Positions 8,629 through 17,904 of a stretch of 18,944 nt of DNA are shown piece after piece. A program made the translations under genes and the position numbers. The first letter of the stretch is position 1. Each line of letters starts with the position of its first letter. This DNA is from Eimeria necatrix (taxonomy: Eukaryota; Apicomplexa; Conoidasida; Eucoccidiorida; Eimeriidae), in NCBI RefSeq assembly GCF_000499385.1, contig NW_013654201.1, positions 1 through 18,944 of the forward strand, read 5' to 3'. Under the pieces are notes generated by a model. The model was given only the letters and a program-made list of their open reading frames with translations. It was not told the DNA's origin and ran no database searches.

Positions 8629-8956
8629 CTCATCAATGGATTGATAAAAAACGACCTTTGTGCATCCAAAGGACACAACCCTTAGAACCAGGTAAGCTTG
8701 ATATCGTTCATTGTACGGATTGATTCTCGCCCCCAAAGCACTTTAGACACTGCCCTTGTGCGTCGACTAGTTGAACCATATAGATCAATCCATGGAACAT
8801 CAAACGCCTGCTTTAGCCAGTATGTCAGCTGCCCTTAGTCTTATAGCTCTGGGAATTGATTGTAGGCTTCTGCAGATCACACAATTATACATGCTTGGAG
8901 TGGGCTAGCAGCAGCTTTTGCTGCTACTTGTGAAAAGCAGGATAACTTCAACATAA

Positions 8957-9466
8957 TCTGTCAAACCGGCACAACTCGCTCTCTCTACCCGTGCATTCTA
9001 TGTGGCTCATGAGTTCACTGGTAGTGACATTCCCAGAACGTTCTTCTTGGCCTGTGTATTAATATACGTTGCAGCCGCCTTCATGCTGCTTGGTGCTCTT
9101 CTAGGGACGCTGCTGTTCAGCACGTGCGCACAAAGCACCAGGCGTGGAGATTTATCATCGTTTGAGTGCTTTTAACTACGTTTAAGTCCAGCTTGTTCGG
9201 CTCATTAATTGCTTGCGCAGTTGCGAGCTTATAATGTTATTTTAAATCATTCACGGGCTTTTGACGCGCGCTTTATCTTTCTAATAACAAACGCAGGCAG
9301 TGCGGCACATTCCAAATATGTTAAGGGGCAGCAAAGGGTGGTAAAGCTCTACGCCAAATACGCCCTGCATGTGTGCGGCTTAATGGTCTCCAAGCTGCGT
9401 TTCTCAAAAGTTACATTCGACCACCTTGAATACATGCTGGAAAAACTGGTCGCGTGGAGTGCATGA
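8957..9466 (+). CDS. Candidate membrane-anchor exon and C-terminal tail exon
   Basis: Not recognised. The frame 8957-9172 holds a clear membrane helix around 9040-9115 (FFLACVLIYVAAAFMLLG and onward, about 25 apolar residues). From 9002 on, 17 of 53 codons begin with G. A second frame after an acceptor at 9296 or 9300 (CTAATAACAAACGCAG) runs to TGA at 9464-9466; 18 of 55 codons begin with G. It is basic and helix-like, ending in KLVAWSA. Two donor/acceptor pairs agree in phase: GT at 9144 with AG at 9296, and GT at 9160 with AG at 9300. Together they look like the transmembrane and cytoplasmic end of a membrane protein, perhaps with the cysteine-rich frame at 8395 as its outside part. The donors are weak matches. 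Confidence 0.35.
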
Positions 9467-9636
9467 ATTTTTTCCGTGCAACTGAAAACGCGTATGTAGT
9501 GCCCCTTTTGTCGACTAGAGGAGTTACTGTTTTTGCGTTCATATTCGGCTTCTTTGAAGACCGAGTCAGATCTGTTTACTCCTAGTAAAATTCATATATA
9601 GGCCTTCGCCTTGTACTGGCTCTCTTTTTCACACAG

Positions 9637-9950
9637 GCGCACAGTGGCTTTTTGTAGATATTCCCCTAATGTGTTTACGCGTCGCGATAGCATGCAATAC
9701 CTCTGTGTCGAGATTTCAGACTCACCAATATGGAATGCATCTACTGTTGCCGCGCAAGCACAAAATTCAATTGAAACACATTCAGGCAGTGCGCCGAAGT
9801 GGTCGAAAGCGGCCGTTAGCTGGCTCGATCAAATATAGTGAAGGACGAAGCGTTGTAATTTTCCTGCAACACATGACGGAACTGTCCTGGGCGGTGCGCA
9901 AGCGCCCGCAGCAACCACAGAGTGCAATGAGCACTTTCTTACCATCTTAG
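9637..9950 (+). CDS. Weak candidate exon, 104 codons
   Basis: Not recognised. The acceptor is strong (CTGGCTCTCTTTTTCACACAG, AG at 9635-9636), and one frame stays open to TAG at 9950. A GTGCGC donor after GCG at 9893 is an alternative end. The product is basic (for example PRKHKIQLKHIQAVRRSGRK). First-position bias is absent (22% G). Another frame through the same acceptor is open to 9838 with slightly better bias, so the true frame is uncertain. Confidence 0.22.
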
Positions 9951-9960
9951 ACGCAGATAA

Positions 9961-10341
9961 GGCGGGGATGTTCGTTCATACGTGCAACATGGTGTAGCGG
10001 AAGCGCACGCTGGTTGCCGATGTTCGTGGGAGCCATTGTTGGATGGGGCAGGGATAATAGCCAAGCAATTTATTCGCTCGAACATACTCCTTGTTTTGTG
10101 CTCATTATTTTCCTGTCGGTGGGTTTCTCACATGAAAATTCGAATGGGTTGGTATTGTCACCAAGGAAACAGCTGGTTCCCCAGTTACGTTGCCGAATAC
10201 GATCCTCAACACTTCAGTGGTAGCCAAATACGTACCTTCTGGTCTAACGAGCAGCTTGTGAGGCCCCTTTTTGGGCGCTTCTACTTATTTACCATCCACA
10301 GAAGTTGCAATAGAAAAATTGAAATGCCAGGTGCCTGCTAA
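9961..10341 (+). CDS. Candidate exon, up to 127 codons
   Basis: Not recognised. The frame is open from 9961 to TAA at 10341. The first 35 codons have a marked G-first bias (about half), then it drops to background, so only the left part may be coding. The product has a short hydrophobic stretch (NILLVLCSLFSC) and later aromatic-rich polar sequence. There is no in-frame start codon in the left part, so an acceptor such as GTGTAG at 9997 or GACGCAG at 9956 would be needed. The right limit is unclear. Confidence 0.26.
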   Translation, partial: GGDVRSYVQHGVAEAHAGCRCSWEPLLDGAGIIAKQFIRSNILLVLCSLFSCRWVSHMKIRMGWYCHQGNSWFPSYVAEYDPQHFSGSQIRTFWSNEQLVRPLFGRFYLFTIHRSCNRKIEMPGAC

Positions 10342-10398
10342 AAACATGTAGTATCCACTATTACCCTACTTAGAAACCAACGCGGCTTGCGGTAAATT

Positions 10399-10599
10399 AT
10401 GAAGGCAGTTGCAAGGTCTCCCGACAATATGTCTGGAGTAAATAAGCGTTTAGACTGGCTTCACGACCTTCAGGATGTGCGTCACGATCAGTGGAAAAGC
10501 ACCGCAGCCCCGGGCGGGATCGGTGGCGGCAGGCACATTGAAATTTTCGCGAAGGAAAAGTTGGAAACTTGCGAAAATTACACTCCTCACAGCACCTAG
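10399..10599 (+). CDS. Candidate small protein, 66 residues
   Basis: Not recognised. A complete ATG-to-TAG frame with A at -3; 23 of 66 codons begin with G and 44 with a purine, both above background. A local GC-rich patch (10501-10530) encodes a small Gly/Ala/Pro stretch (AAPGGIGGG) between two charged, helix-prone halves (KRLDWLHDLQDVRHDQW and EIFAKEKLETCEN). The product looks soluble. The opposite strand is open too, but without the bias. It may be a single-exon gene or the first exon of a longer one. Confidence 0.34.
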   Translation: MKAVARSPDNMSGVNKRLDWLHDLQDVRHDQWKSTAAPGGIGGGRHIEIFAKEKLETCENYTPHST

Positions 10600-10635
10600 C
10601 ATAGACCAACCCAGCCACAAATTCTAGACTCATCG

Positions 10636-10826
10636 TTGCTTTATGGTTACTTGGTACAATCGAATTCGCGTTTTAGAATGCGCACTGTGCTTAAGTACAG
10701 TCAATCCAACTCCCTTCGCAGTGGCACTAGTGAATTACAGCCCGCCGATAAACGCACTACAAATATATTACAAACAACGTTGTTTTCAAAATGTCGTGAA
10801 TGGATAAGGCGTGTACTTTTTGTTAT
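10636..10826 (+). CDS. Weak candidate exon ending in a GTGAGT donor
   Basis: Not recognised. Sixty-three open codons end exactly before GTGAGTCG at 10827, a close match to the GT donor consensus. An in-frame ATG at 10678 would give about 50 residues ending in a hydrophobic REWIRRVLFVI segment. G-first codons are few (16%), so support rests on the donor alone. Confidence 0.2.
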
Positions 10827-10857
10827 AGGTGAGTCGAACTTTGGTGTGTACAGGTAG

Positions 10858-12977
10858 CATTGTGACCTGCCAGCTAGTACGTTTGGCAAAGTAGTCGAAA
10901 CGAATTGGCAAATGCCGTTGTGAGGCGAATGCTTTAACATCCAAGTGGGCAAAGCAGTTGGCTGGGTGTTAATCAACAAACGCTTTTTGCAACTAGCTCT
11001 CTTGGTCATGGCGGGTGACCCAGTGACTGAATTTAGATTTTGCTCCCGAGCCTTGATTGTCAGACATCACTCTGACTAGTTTCATAAACTTCAAAAACAA
11101 AAGTCAGTTATTGAAAAATTCCATCGGCTTTGCAGCAAGTTCGTTGGGCTAGATGTATCTAATAACCAGAGGGCATGAGCTTAAATACATGGGCAAGCAG
11201 GTTTCAAAACCACGCTTGAGCAATGAGTGAATCTTGCTAGTCTGCTGGTCACTCATGCTTCTGCATTGAAGCAGCATGGTTAAGTGGTTAATTTCCGGAA
11301 TGATACCTTGGCATATGTTGCGCCATGAGTATCCTTGGTCCATATTAAGCTTAGAAAATAGGGCATCTTCTGAAGTCTCATTTACTGGCAATCGTCATTT
11401 TGTGTATTTCGCCTCTACGTAGAATCATTTCTCGCATCAGCAACCTCCAAATGCAGACTCTCGCAGTGGATACGGTACACAACATGGTCTTTGATGGGAC
11501 ATAATACGCGCGACAGTTCATTTACTTCGTTTCGTTCCATTTTGAGGCTTATGAAATCTGTGCAGCGTAGAGCCGATGAGTCGCAGACTTACCAAATTAC
11601 AGTTTTTGCCATATCCGAGTTTCCTGATGACGACCATGACTGTGGGAACGTTTGTATAACTTTTGAGCTATAGAGCCGCTTCCGGAAAAAAGCAGACTTG
11701 TGGGTTACCAAAGCGTGTACGTTACGCATAGCTCACAGTGAAAACAAAAGGAAAACATTTGAGGTTTTAGTTTCATGTTATGAGTCATGGAATACATTTT
11801 GTAACAGTGTGCTCGATTCAATGTATATGATGCTATGCACTGATTTATGCACCTTCAACGCTGTTACTGCTTGACATTTACCTACCGAATTTTGCGTTTA
11901 ATGGTCCCAATATTTATGGAGATAGGCAGGCGTGTTGCACACATAGAGAACCTCTTCACGTTTGCTGGTCGTAAAACAGCTGCTCATGCAGCTCCATTTA
12001 TCTTAAACGTCTGGCTGCATACATTGAGGGCAAACTCAATGCGGACAAAACATACTCAGAAGCATTCGTTCTTTCCCACGTGCTGTGCAACGATTTCTCT
12101 CATGCACAGTTTTCTTATAGAGGACAGGGCGTATATACCTGGAGTGACTGAACGTCTTCACAATAAATGCATTTTTAGGGTTTGAAAGATACCAGGCCGT
12201 GCGTACAACAAGTGCCGAATTCAAAGCACCGCACTTCGCAGAATAGGTATCTGCATAACATGACAAAATTGTTATTTTTTTATTGATGCGTAACTTCTGA
12301 AAATATATGTTTCACTACGGAGAAGCAGGTTTCATCTAGAATCGATTCTTGAATATCGAGTCACACAACGGCAGTTTGTTGTTGTTACCACTGTGCTTTA
12401 TTTGCTTGGCCATTGCTCAAGTGAAGCAAATGCTCGCAGAGAAATAGTCTAGACTATTGTCTCTGGCCTGCGACGAAAAATAAGCGCATGCAAACACCAC
12501 CATTTTGCTCAGAAAGAACGTATTCTATTGAATCCATAAGGACAGCGATAACTTGCAAAACGACGCATGGAAATAGCTCTTCTCAACAGCTTGTGTGTTA
12601 TCATGACTGAGAAGACCCTACAAAATCAATCATAGAGCAGTTCTCCATCTGGTTTCGTTCACGGAACGAGGCGCTTCCTGAATAAGGACAGCGGAAGGCA
12701 ACATGCGGTGCAGAAAACTAGTGCCCTTCTCCATATTTGCCGTGCTTCAAGCGACGCAACCAGCACGCACCCATACAGAAACGCACAGCATGGGCGGCAC
12801 AGTCTAAAGATTAGAATCTCTAAGACACTTCGCAGAAGACAAAGCCTGAATAGCATTCCTGTTCCGATCTTGTAATCAAAGACATCTCGACATCTCGACA
12901 ACAGAAAAGTGCATGATGCTCCTCATCACGAAATTCTGCTCACTAGGACGTAAGTAGCGGGCGCTTTATCTTTTACG
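10858..12977. other. Stretch with only chance-level open frames
   Basis: Frames noted but not supported: minus 11149-11391 (80 codons, polar), plus 11376-11673 (99 codons, acidic end SEFPDDDHDCGN), plus 11847-12185 (113 codons) and minus 12659-12901 (hydrophobic, Cys-rich). First-position G is 16-22% in each, below or at background. The first two are divergent and slightly overlap, so at most one is real. GACATCTCG is tandemly duplicated at 12881-12898. Confidence 0.35.
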
Positions 12978-13223
12978 ATGAAGGATTCGTGGCTACAATC
13001 TTGGCGCAGGCTTGGAGTTAGTGTACGATGCAACTGTGGGCAGCATCAATACTCGAAAAATATTCTTGTTGGGATGTCAATTTGCTGGTCGCTGTCCTGT
13101 GTGCATATTGGGTATGTTTCCGCTATTGTTAAAAAAATCTGTGCAGTGCACCGTCTTGGCTATTTAGCCAGCGACATAGAACAAGCAGTGATCGTGTCTT
13201 GTGCTTTGCCGTTCAGTTCTTGA
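12978..13223 (+). CDS. Weak candidate small membrane-associated protein
   Basis: ATG-to-TGA, 81 codons, not recognised. The product has two moderately hydrophobic stretches and several cysteines; 27% of codons begin with G, which is near background. An internal acceptor-like CTTGGCGCAG could mark an exon start. Reported only as a possibility. Confidence 0.18.
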   Translation: MKDSWLQSWRRLGVSVRCNCGQHQYSKNILVGMSICWSLSCVHIGYVSAIVKKICAVHRLGYLASDIEQAVIVSCALPFSS

Positions 13224-14649
13224 AATCGAGCTTCATAGCTGGTGGTAAGCAAGGAAATGACTAAATCTCCTCCATCTTTGAGATTTTGGAAGTGGGCATT
13301 GCTAGTCCTGATATTTGCCAATTCAGGACAACACTCGAAGCTGCTAGAAAGGTAATCCGTTTCTCCTTGTGGAATATTTGCGCGTAGATCGTGAGTTCAA
13401 AACGCCGTATGACACAAGCGTTCCTGGCAGAATAAAAATGGTGTTATTCGAGTAGCTATGTTACGAGATATGAGGCGAACTGAAGAGGGTGCACGAGCAA
13501 ATTAATGCTGCCTACAGCAGTCAGTTGCTGAAGCTTCAACAAATGTATTCGACAGAAAGTCATCCAGTTCCTTGTGTGTTTGTGTGTGCGCCATTCCGTG
13601 GATCTCCAGGTGCTGTGTTTCACATTGTTCAATCTAGTTGAAATCAGCACATTGCATGGCACAGCAATTGACTGCAATGCTGTTTTACATCTTTCGCGTG
13701 GGTGGCTTCCTGCGGAATAAAAGCACATTGTCGAACGAGTAATGTGCCATCATTTTTATCATGAAAGCAGCTGAACGGTCCAGGGAAAATACCATTTTAT
13801 CTCTTGCGCCATGAGCTTTGGGGTCAGTTTGTGAGCATTCACAAGGCTTTCAAGCTGTGGAAGTGTCTTAATGAGTAATATTCTGGTTTGCGTGTATTTC
13901 TGTACGCAACGTGTAGGCGAGAGGACATATTATTTTTAATTGAACATAAGGCTCAGCACAGCACATCTATCACTCATAATGGAATTCCTTTCTTTTTCTT
14001 GTCATGATGCTGATTGGGCAGAAATGGTGGCATAAATCCTCGCGTCTGTTGCAATTTTTGTGCAGGCGCTTCTATGGTTCTCTCGCGCTTTGTGCATTGC
14101 ATAGTTTGCTTAATCGGTATAGGCTAGGTGCTTCTCTTGCTTCTGCATGTGCACACTTACGCGCGCATCGCAACAGAAGCAAAATTTTCCTTAGTAATAT
14201 GATCGTCGTTCCGAACTCCCTTTGCGATGATACTTCCAAATCAAGTGAAGTCTGCGTGCGTGTATTTCACATTCGCTCATAACGTTTTTCGCTGGTTCTG
14301 TGTTGCCTGAACTGCTGTGCGGCAGGACGTATGTTCGCAGCTGCTTCGTCTGTAAGGGTCAACCTGTTAGTATTGCAGGAACGATCGAACTTTCAAGTGT
14401 GCCATGACGATGGGCGGATTTTAAACTGTCCCTGCACATTAGAAAACGTTCAGTTGAGAATGTGTTTGCTTTATTGCAAAATACGATTGATTAGAATGGA
14501 ATGCTATTCAAAATGAGCTGGAAAATGCTAAATGTCTCAGTCACAAGCGACGATTGGGAATCCCTCTAGGTGGGTTTGTTTTCGCTGTTTAGACTTCAGC
14601 ACAGGCACGCTAGCGTGTTACGGCTTGAGCTCCATGCAACATTTTATAG
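13224..14649. other. Stretch with weak open frames only
   Basis: Plus frames at 14004-14282 (start with G at -3, Leu/Cys-rich and basic) and 14331-14516 are open from ATG to stop, but two alternative frames across the second look equally protein-like and none shows first-position bias. GT-rich sequence occurs near 13570-13590. No repeat or RNA gene was seen. Confidence 0.35.
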
Positions 14650-14964
14650 ATTGTCTCCATTGCAAACATTCGGCGGATCAATTTCTGGCATGTGGATGAA
14701 TGGTATCAAGCCAAACGAATGGGTTCTTCAGGCGTAGCACACGTGCAACCACAAGGCTGGGTGAAAATTGCAGGACGTAAGGAAAAGGTATCCCCTGTTT
14801 GCGCAGACAAGGACAGTTGCTTTTGTGCGCGGCAATATTGCTTACGGGCAGCTATCCCGAAACATGTTGAGACGCGAAAACAACATTTTTGGTCTTTTTA
14901 CATAGTCATCAGCGGTTCTCATGTACCCCATCAGGTCATGCTCTATTCCTTGCACATCTGTTGA
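14650..14964 (+). CDS. Candidate exon, 104 codons, Trp/Cys-containing
   Basis: Not recognised. It begins exactly after the acceptor CAACATTTTATAG (AG at 14648-14649) in phase 0 and is open to TGA at 14962-14964. From 14692, 24 of the first 61 codons begin with G. The product is polar and mixed in charge, with Trp residues and a cysteine cluster (PVCADKDSCFCARQYC). Possible internal donors are AAG|GTATCC near 14788 and CAT|GTACCC near 14921. The next candidate (15011) would join if a phase-1 donor such as GCG|GTTCTC near 14914 is used. Residue composition, bias and acceptor agree, so this is among the better exon candidates. Confidence 0.4.
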   Translation: MVSIANIRRINFWHVDEWYQAKRMGSSGVAHVQPQGWVKIAGRKEKVSPVCADKDSCFCARQYCLRAAIPKHVETRKQHFWSFYIVISGSHVPHQVMLYSLHIC

Positions 14965-15010
14965 ACAAAATACGTGTTTGAGTAGTAATGTTTGCATGAA
15001 ATTCACTGAG

Positions 15011-15246
15011 CATTCTGGCAAGGCGTTTGTGCAAAATGCTTCGACTGGATTTATTTGGATACAAACTGTGCATTGAAATGGGATGTTCTTCATGCAGGCC
15101 ATATGCAAACAACATACTGTGAACGCTACACAGTCACTGGTAGGGACTGTTTGGGCCAGTATGCTCTAAACCGCCATAGATTAGCAATTTTGAAGCCTGT
15201 TTCGCATGCATTCAGCGGGCGTAGTAGCTTTGCTTTTGACATTTAA
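15011..15246 (+). CDS. Candidate terminal exon, 78 codons
   Basis: Not recognised. The frame is open from the acceptor-like AAATTCACTGAG (AG at 15009-15010) to TAA at 15244-15246. It is rich in Cys, Trp and Asp near the start (FWQGVCAKCFDWIYLDTNC) and basic near the end. From 15055, 29% of codons begin with G and 56% with a purine. It shares the strand and similar composition with the frame at 14650 and may be the next exon of the same gene; that link is inferred. Contains GCATGCA at 15204-15210. Confidence 0.35.
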
Positions 15247-15700
15247 GCGCTGATTTTTATCCACACTAATACTTGGTACTTGAGTGTTGAACAAATTGCC
15301 TTTGTGGGGACGAGTTGATAAAAATTGCGGCCAAGCTCAGAACACTGCAGATAAGGCGCTATCTGTGTCTCCGTACTGCAATCTTGTTTAAATGAGTATG
15401 AACAGTATAGCGAGTTCAGCGTACCCCAGCATTACTAAGCGGACTCAAACTGCAGTTCCATTCAAATGTCGCAAAGAATGTTAGTCCAATAGGCGGTTTA
15501 TGGCTCTAGATACACTGAGTCATTCGGCATCTCTCAGAAATCGTAAACGCGCAAAAAGCGCAGTTTTGTCGTAAGCACGGAGAATCTAATATAACCGTAA
15601 CAGAGGCGAAGAATTGCTGAATTCTGTCGATGCCGGCTGGTCCGGGCTGACCTCGGGGGTTGTCGTCCTTTGATTGCAACAGTTCGGCTAGCAACCGTAC

Positions 15701-15865
15701 CTTCACGTTCCTCCAGAAACATACACAGTACAGTGTTTAGCCTACGCTTATGGTCCAACCAATTTGCTTGAGGTGCTCCCACTTCGTTCTTTTGTACATG
15801 GCAAGGCGATTCAGGTTTCGTCGCTGCGTGGTACAGTCCAACCATCGACTGTTTCATTCGGGCAA
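15701..15865 (-). CDS. Candidate minus-strand exon between good splice sites
   Basis: Not recognised. On the minus strand, ATTTGAGCACGCAG precedes base 15865 and an AAG|GTACGG donor lies at 15700. The frame between is fully open, needs one base from the preceding exon and leaves one base at the end. In the 65 codons from the in-frame ATG at 15857, which run a little past the donor, 40 begin with a purine and 23 with G. The product is polar and charged (for example NWLDHKRRLNTVLCMFLEER). Without splicing the frame continues to a TGA at 15534, but bias falls after the donor. If real, it runs opposite to the flanking plus-strand candidates. Confidence 0.33.
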
Positions 15866-15952
15866 CTGCGTGCTCAAATATTCTTTGAAAGCACGGTGTG
15901 AGCCTTTTGCTGAAATTGAATGAGATGCCAACAATGGTTCTTTAACCTGCAG

Positions 15953-16105
15953 CAAGTGCGTCGAATCTGTGGGGCAGTAAAAACTGATAGATGTAACATT
16001 TTAACTCTCCAGTCTGCATGTGAAAATTGTAACATTTTAACTCTCCAGTCTGCATCTAAACCTGGTCACGCTGCAGGATATTTCAGCAGTGGGATTTTTT
16101 GCTAG
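15953..16105 (+). CDS. Candidate exon with an in-frame 12-residue duplication
   Basis: Not recognised. It starts after the acceptor TTCTTTAACCTGCAG (AG at 15951-15952) in phase 0 and is open to TAG at 16103-16105. The core contains CNILTLQSA twice, spaced 12 residues apart, produced by a 36-base direct repeat. G-first bias is modest (27%). The acceptor and the frame-preserving repeat are the support. A short Ser/Cys tail ends the frame. Confidence 0.25.
   Translation, partial: QVRRICGAVKTDRCNILTLQSACENCNILTLQSASKPGHAAGYFSSGIFC
15993..16055 (+). repeat. Direct repeat, 27 bases twice, 36-base period
   Basis: Bases 15993-16019 and 16029-16055 are identical (GTAACATTTTAACTCTCCAG followed by TCTGCAT), separated by 9 bases. 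The period is 12 codons, so the surrounding frame is preserved. Confidence 0.95.
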
Positions 16106-16195
16106 GTTGACTTCTAGAAGTGCATAGTTACACCTCTGAAACTCGAAAAAGTTTGCTTCAGTTACGTGACATAAGCAATCTTTTCCTTTCCCTGA

Positions 16196-16387
16196 TTAGT
16201 AAAAAATAAAAAGGACGAAAGTCCTTTGTTGCCTGTCTATTTGATGTCCTCTATCATGCGGCTGCGGTCCAGTGTCGAGACTTATCATTAGCCGATAATA
16301 CCTACTTCCTGAATGATTATACCCTTCGTAGTCTAATTCACACATCATGCAGAAACGAGGTGCATCTTTCAGGTCATATTTACGCAA
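16196..16387 (-). CDS. Weak candidate minus-strand exon, 64 codons
   Basis: Not recognised. On the minus strand the frame follows AGCGTTTCGTGAG and is open to TAA at 16196-16198. The product is rich in Asp, Tyr, Arg and Met (CMMCELDYEGYNHSGSRYY), which is unlike a typical random translation. G-first codons are at background (22%). The end coincides with the hairpin at 16210-16227. Confidence 0.22.
   Translation of the reverse strand: MRKYDLKDAPRFCMMCELDYEGYNHSGSRYYRLMISLDTGPQPHDRGHQIDRQQRTFVLFIFY
16210..16227. other. Perfect hairpin with GAAA loop
   Basis: AAAGGAC-GAAA-GTCCTTT: a 7-base-pair perfect stem closing a GNRA-type tetraloop when read on the plus strand, preceded by an A-rich run. 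It would fold stably in a plus-strand transcript. Nothing around it completes a known ribozyme or terminator pattern. Confidence 0.6.
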
Positions 16388-16601
16388 CTCACGAAACGCT
16401 AAATTTGCAACTGATTTCAGAGTGTATGCTTGTAAAGTTGATTAGGCTGGCTAGGACCATGTTCGTTTCCTGGTTTCTTCATTGTATTCTTTGTTGAATT
16501 TTCACATGCTTTATCCTGCCGCCTGACAATGCCAAAATGTAGAATAATCCCTGCACACGCTAGGGAGTACGCCACAACGGCCATACAGGGCTGTGTTGCA
16601 G

Positions 16602-16784
16602 TTCACGTTTTTCACGCTCATTTTATCTGACCAAACATGTGGGGCTTTTAAGGTGGCCCTATGTGGTGCATTAAAACGAAATGATGGAAATTGCGCCGAT
16701 TCGCCCGATCCGAGCAGAGCTGTTGAAAACGAAGGTTGTGTGCACTGCTGGAAGGTTGAGGCTCTTGCTGTCAAAACGAGCTGA
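16602..16784 (+). CDS. Candidate terminal exon, 60 codons, strong codon bias
   Basis: Not recognised. It starts in phase 0 after GGCTGTGTTGCAG (AG at 16600-16601) and ends at TGA 16782-16784. In the last 43 codons, 20 begin with G and 30 with a purine, the strongest such bias in the window. The product opens with a short hydrophobic run (FTFFTLILS) and continues polar, with five cysteines including a C-x-x-C (GCVHCWKVEA) near the end. The frame is open a further 19 codons upstream, so the exact left limit could differ. The minus strand is also open over part of it but lacks the bias. Confidence 0.4.
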   Translation, partial: FTFFTLILSDQTCGAFKVALCGALKRNDGNCADSPDPSRAVENEGCVHCWKVEALAVKTS

Positions 16785-17437
16785 AGTCCCTTGGATTTTA
16801 GCCCTGTGCAAACCAGCAGCGTTTAGTACATGTTTCCGAGTCCCGTAGCTTGGAGCTGGCGCAGAGTGGTCATTTCTGACGTACGACGTGCGAAATACCT
16901 GGCTAAAGACGAGCTCGTGAAACCAACAGCTCTGCGAACACGTAGGTAAAAAGACTGATGGTGGCACATGTTCTGACAACAAAAGCAATAGGCATTATAT
17001 CAGTCCTTTTGAGATAGCGTTTCTTCCAAAGCAATACAAAATGTAACCGCCGTTTAATGCATACACAATTGTGGCTGCAAGAAACAGTGACTTTTGTACA
17101 ATTATGGGTCCCCAAAGATCGAAAGTGGAGGGAATTTTACGAAGTTTTGCTTGGGCAGCCTTTCTTTGCCCGTCAGTCAGTACGTTGTATTCGTAACACG
17201 CACTCGTTGTGCTGAGTTCGTCGTTACTAGTAGAACTTTAGAGAGACTGTACACTTCATTTGAACAGTAAGCAAGATATTCTTAGTGGAGTACCGTCGGT
17301 CAAGCTCTAAGACAATGTAGCGCATACACAACTAGTGCGAAATGCTCAGAATGTACGGCGCGTACAACACCCAAGAAAACAGCGAACTGATGAAATTTCG
17401 TGTTCGCGGGAAGGTTTTAATTTTTCTTGCCTTTCAG
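16785..17437. other. No supported gene
   Basis: Open frames on both strands have chance length and no bias. The right end is a long pyrimidine tract leading into the acceptor at 17437. Confidence 0.35.
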
Positions 17438-17574
17438 TCTCAGTGGTAAACTACGTTCTTTGTTTCACAACGCTACAGACGCACATGACAATCTTCGACA
17501 AGAAACTGATCTGGGCAGCTCCCTGTTATGATGTCAACTTTTCTGCGTTGTGCACCACGCTCCTGTTTTTCCAT
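17438..17574 (+). CDS. Candidate internal exon between strong splice sites
   Basis: Not recognised. The acceptor TTAATTTTTCTTGCCTTTCAG is the best in the window, and CAT|GTGAGA at 17575 is a good donor, giving a 137-base exon. One frame is open across the whole exon and encodes a mixed hydrophobic segment. A second frame is open only to TGA at 17529-17531 but reads as more polar and helix-like (SGKLRSLFHNATDAHDNL), which would make it a terminal exon. The splice signals are seen; the frame is undecided. Confidence 0.32.
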
Positions 17575-17598
17575 GTGAGATCTCCACCATCATTTGAG

Positions 17599-17904
17599 TC
17601 AACGTGAAGTAAGGAGCGCGAATGCGGTGACATTCATATCCACAGAAAAATGCTTTGGTAAATTTGGCAGATTTTTTGCACATAGTACATGGTAAACTCC
17701 CCCCAGTGTTTTCTGAGTCCTGTTCGGATGGAAAAATAAAACATTCCCATCAGCTCCTGCGCATTCTGTTTGGCGGCTATTGTTTACCGCCATAAAGGAG
17801 CGGCTTCCACTGCAAAGCGTAATTCGAGCAGAAAGAGTCAAGGCTCTACTCAGATAGGAGCTGTCAAAAGCATGTTGCTCTAGCCTGCTCTGCTGATACT
17901 GCAC
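17599..17904 (-). CDS. Candidate minus-strand exon or small gene, 101 codons
   Basis: Not recognised. It is open after CATTGTGTAG (minus strand) in phase 0 to TGA at 17601-17599. Residue composition is protein-like, with a mixed polar centre (NNSRQTECAGADGN) and an Asn/Pro/Lys-rich end. G-first codons are 26% and purine-first 54%, slightly above background. It has no in-frame ATG before FMAVNN, so an upstream exon or a later start is needed. It opposes the neighbouring plus candidates, so not all of them can be real. Confidence 0.27.
   Translation of the reverse strand: MQYQQSRLEQHAFDSSYLSRALTLSARITLCSGSRSFMAVNNSRQTECAGADGNVLFFHPNRTQKTLGGVYHVLCAKNLPNLPKHFSVDMNVTAFALLTSR

Noticed and set aside
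11640..11660. FPDDDHD as a possible polymerase-type DD motif
   Set aside because: No surrounding reverse-transcriptase or polymerase motifs in any frame.
11149..11673. Divergent minus (11149-11391) and plus (11376-11673) frames
   Set aside because: Both look protein-like by eye but have 16% and 21% G-first codons, overlap slightly and have no good splice partners.
12881..12898. Tandem GACATCTCG duplication
   Set aside because: Only two copies of nine bases; too short to interpret.
16180..16227. Possible hammerhead ribozyme (CTGATTAG ... GAC-GAAA-GTC)
   Set aside because: The conserved CUGANGA core is not matched (CTGATTA) and no second stem forms between it and the GAAA, so only a simple hairpin is supported.
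17387..17415. CTGATGA followed by GGGAAGG, hammerhead-like
   Set aside because: No GAAA box at the required place and no flanking stems.
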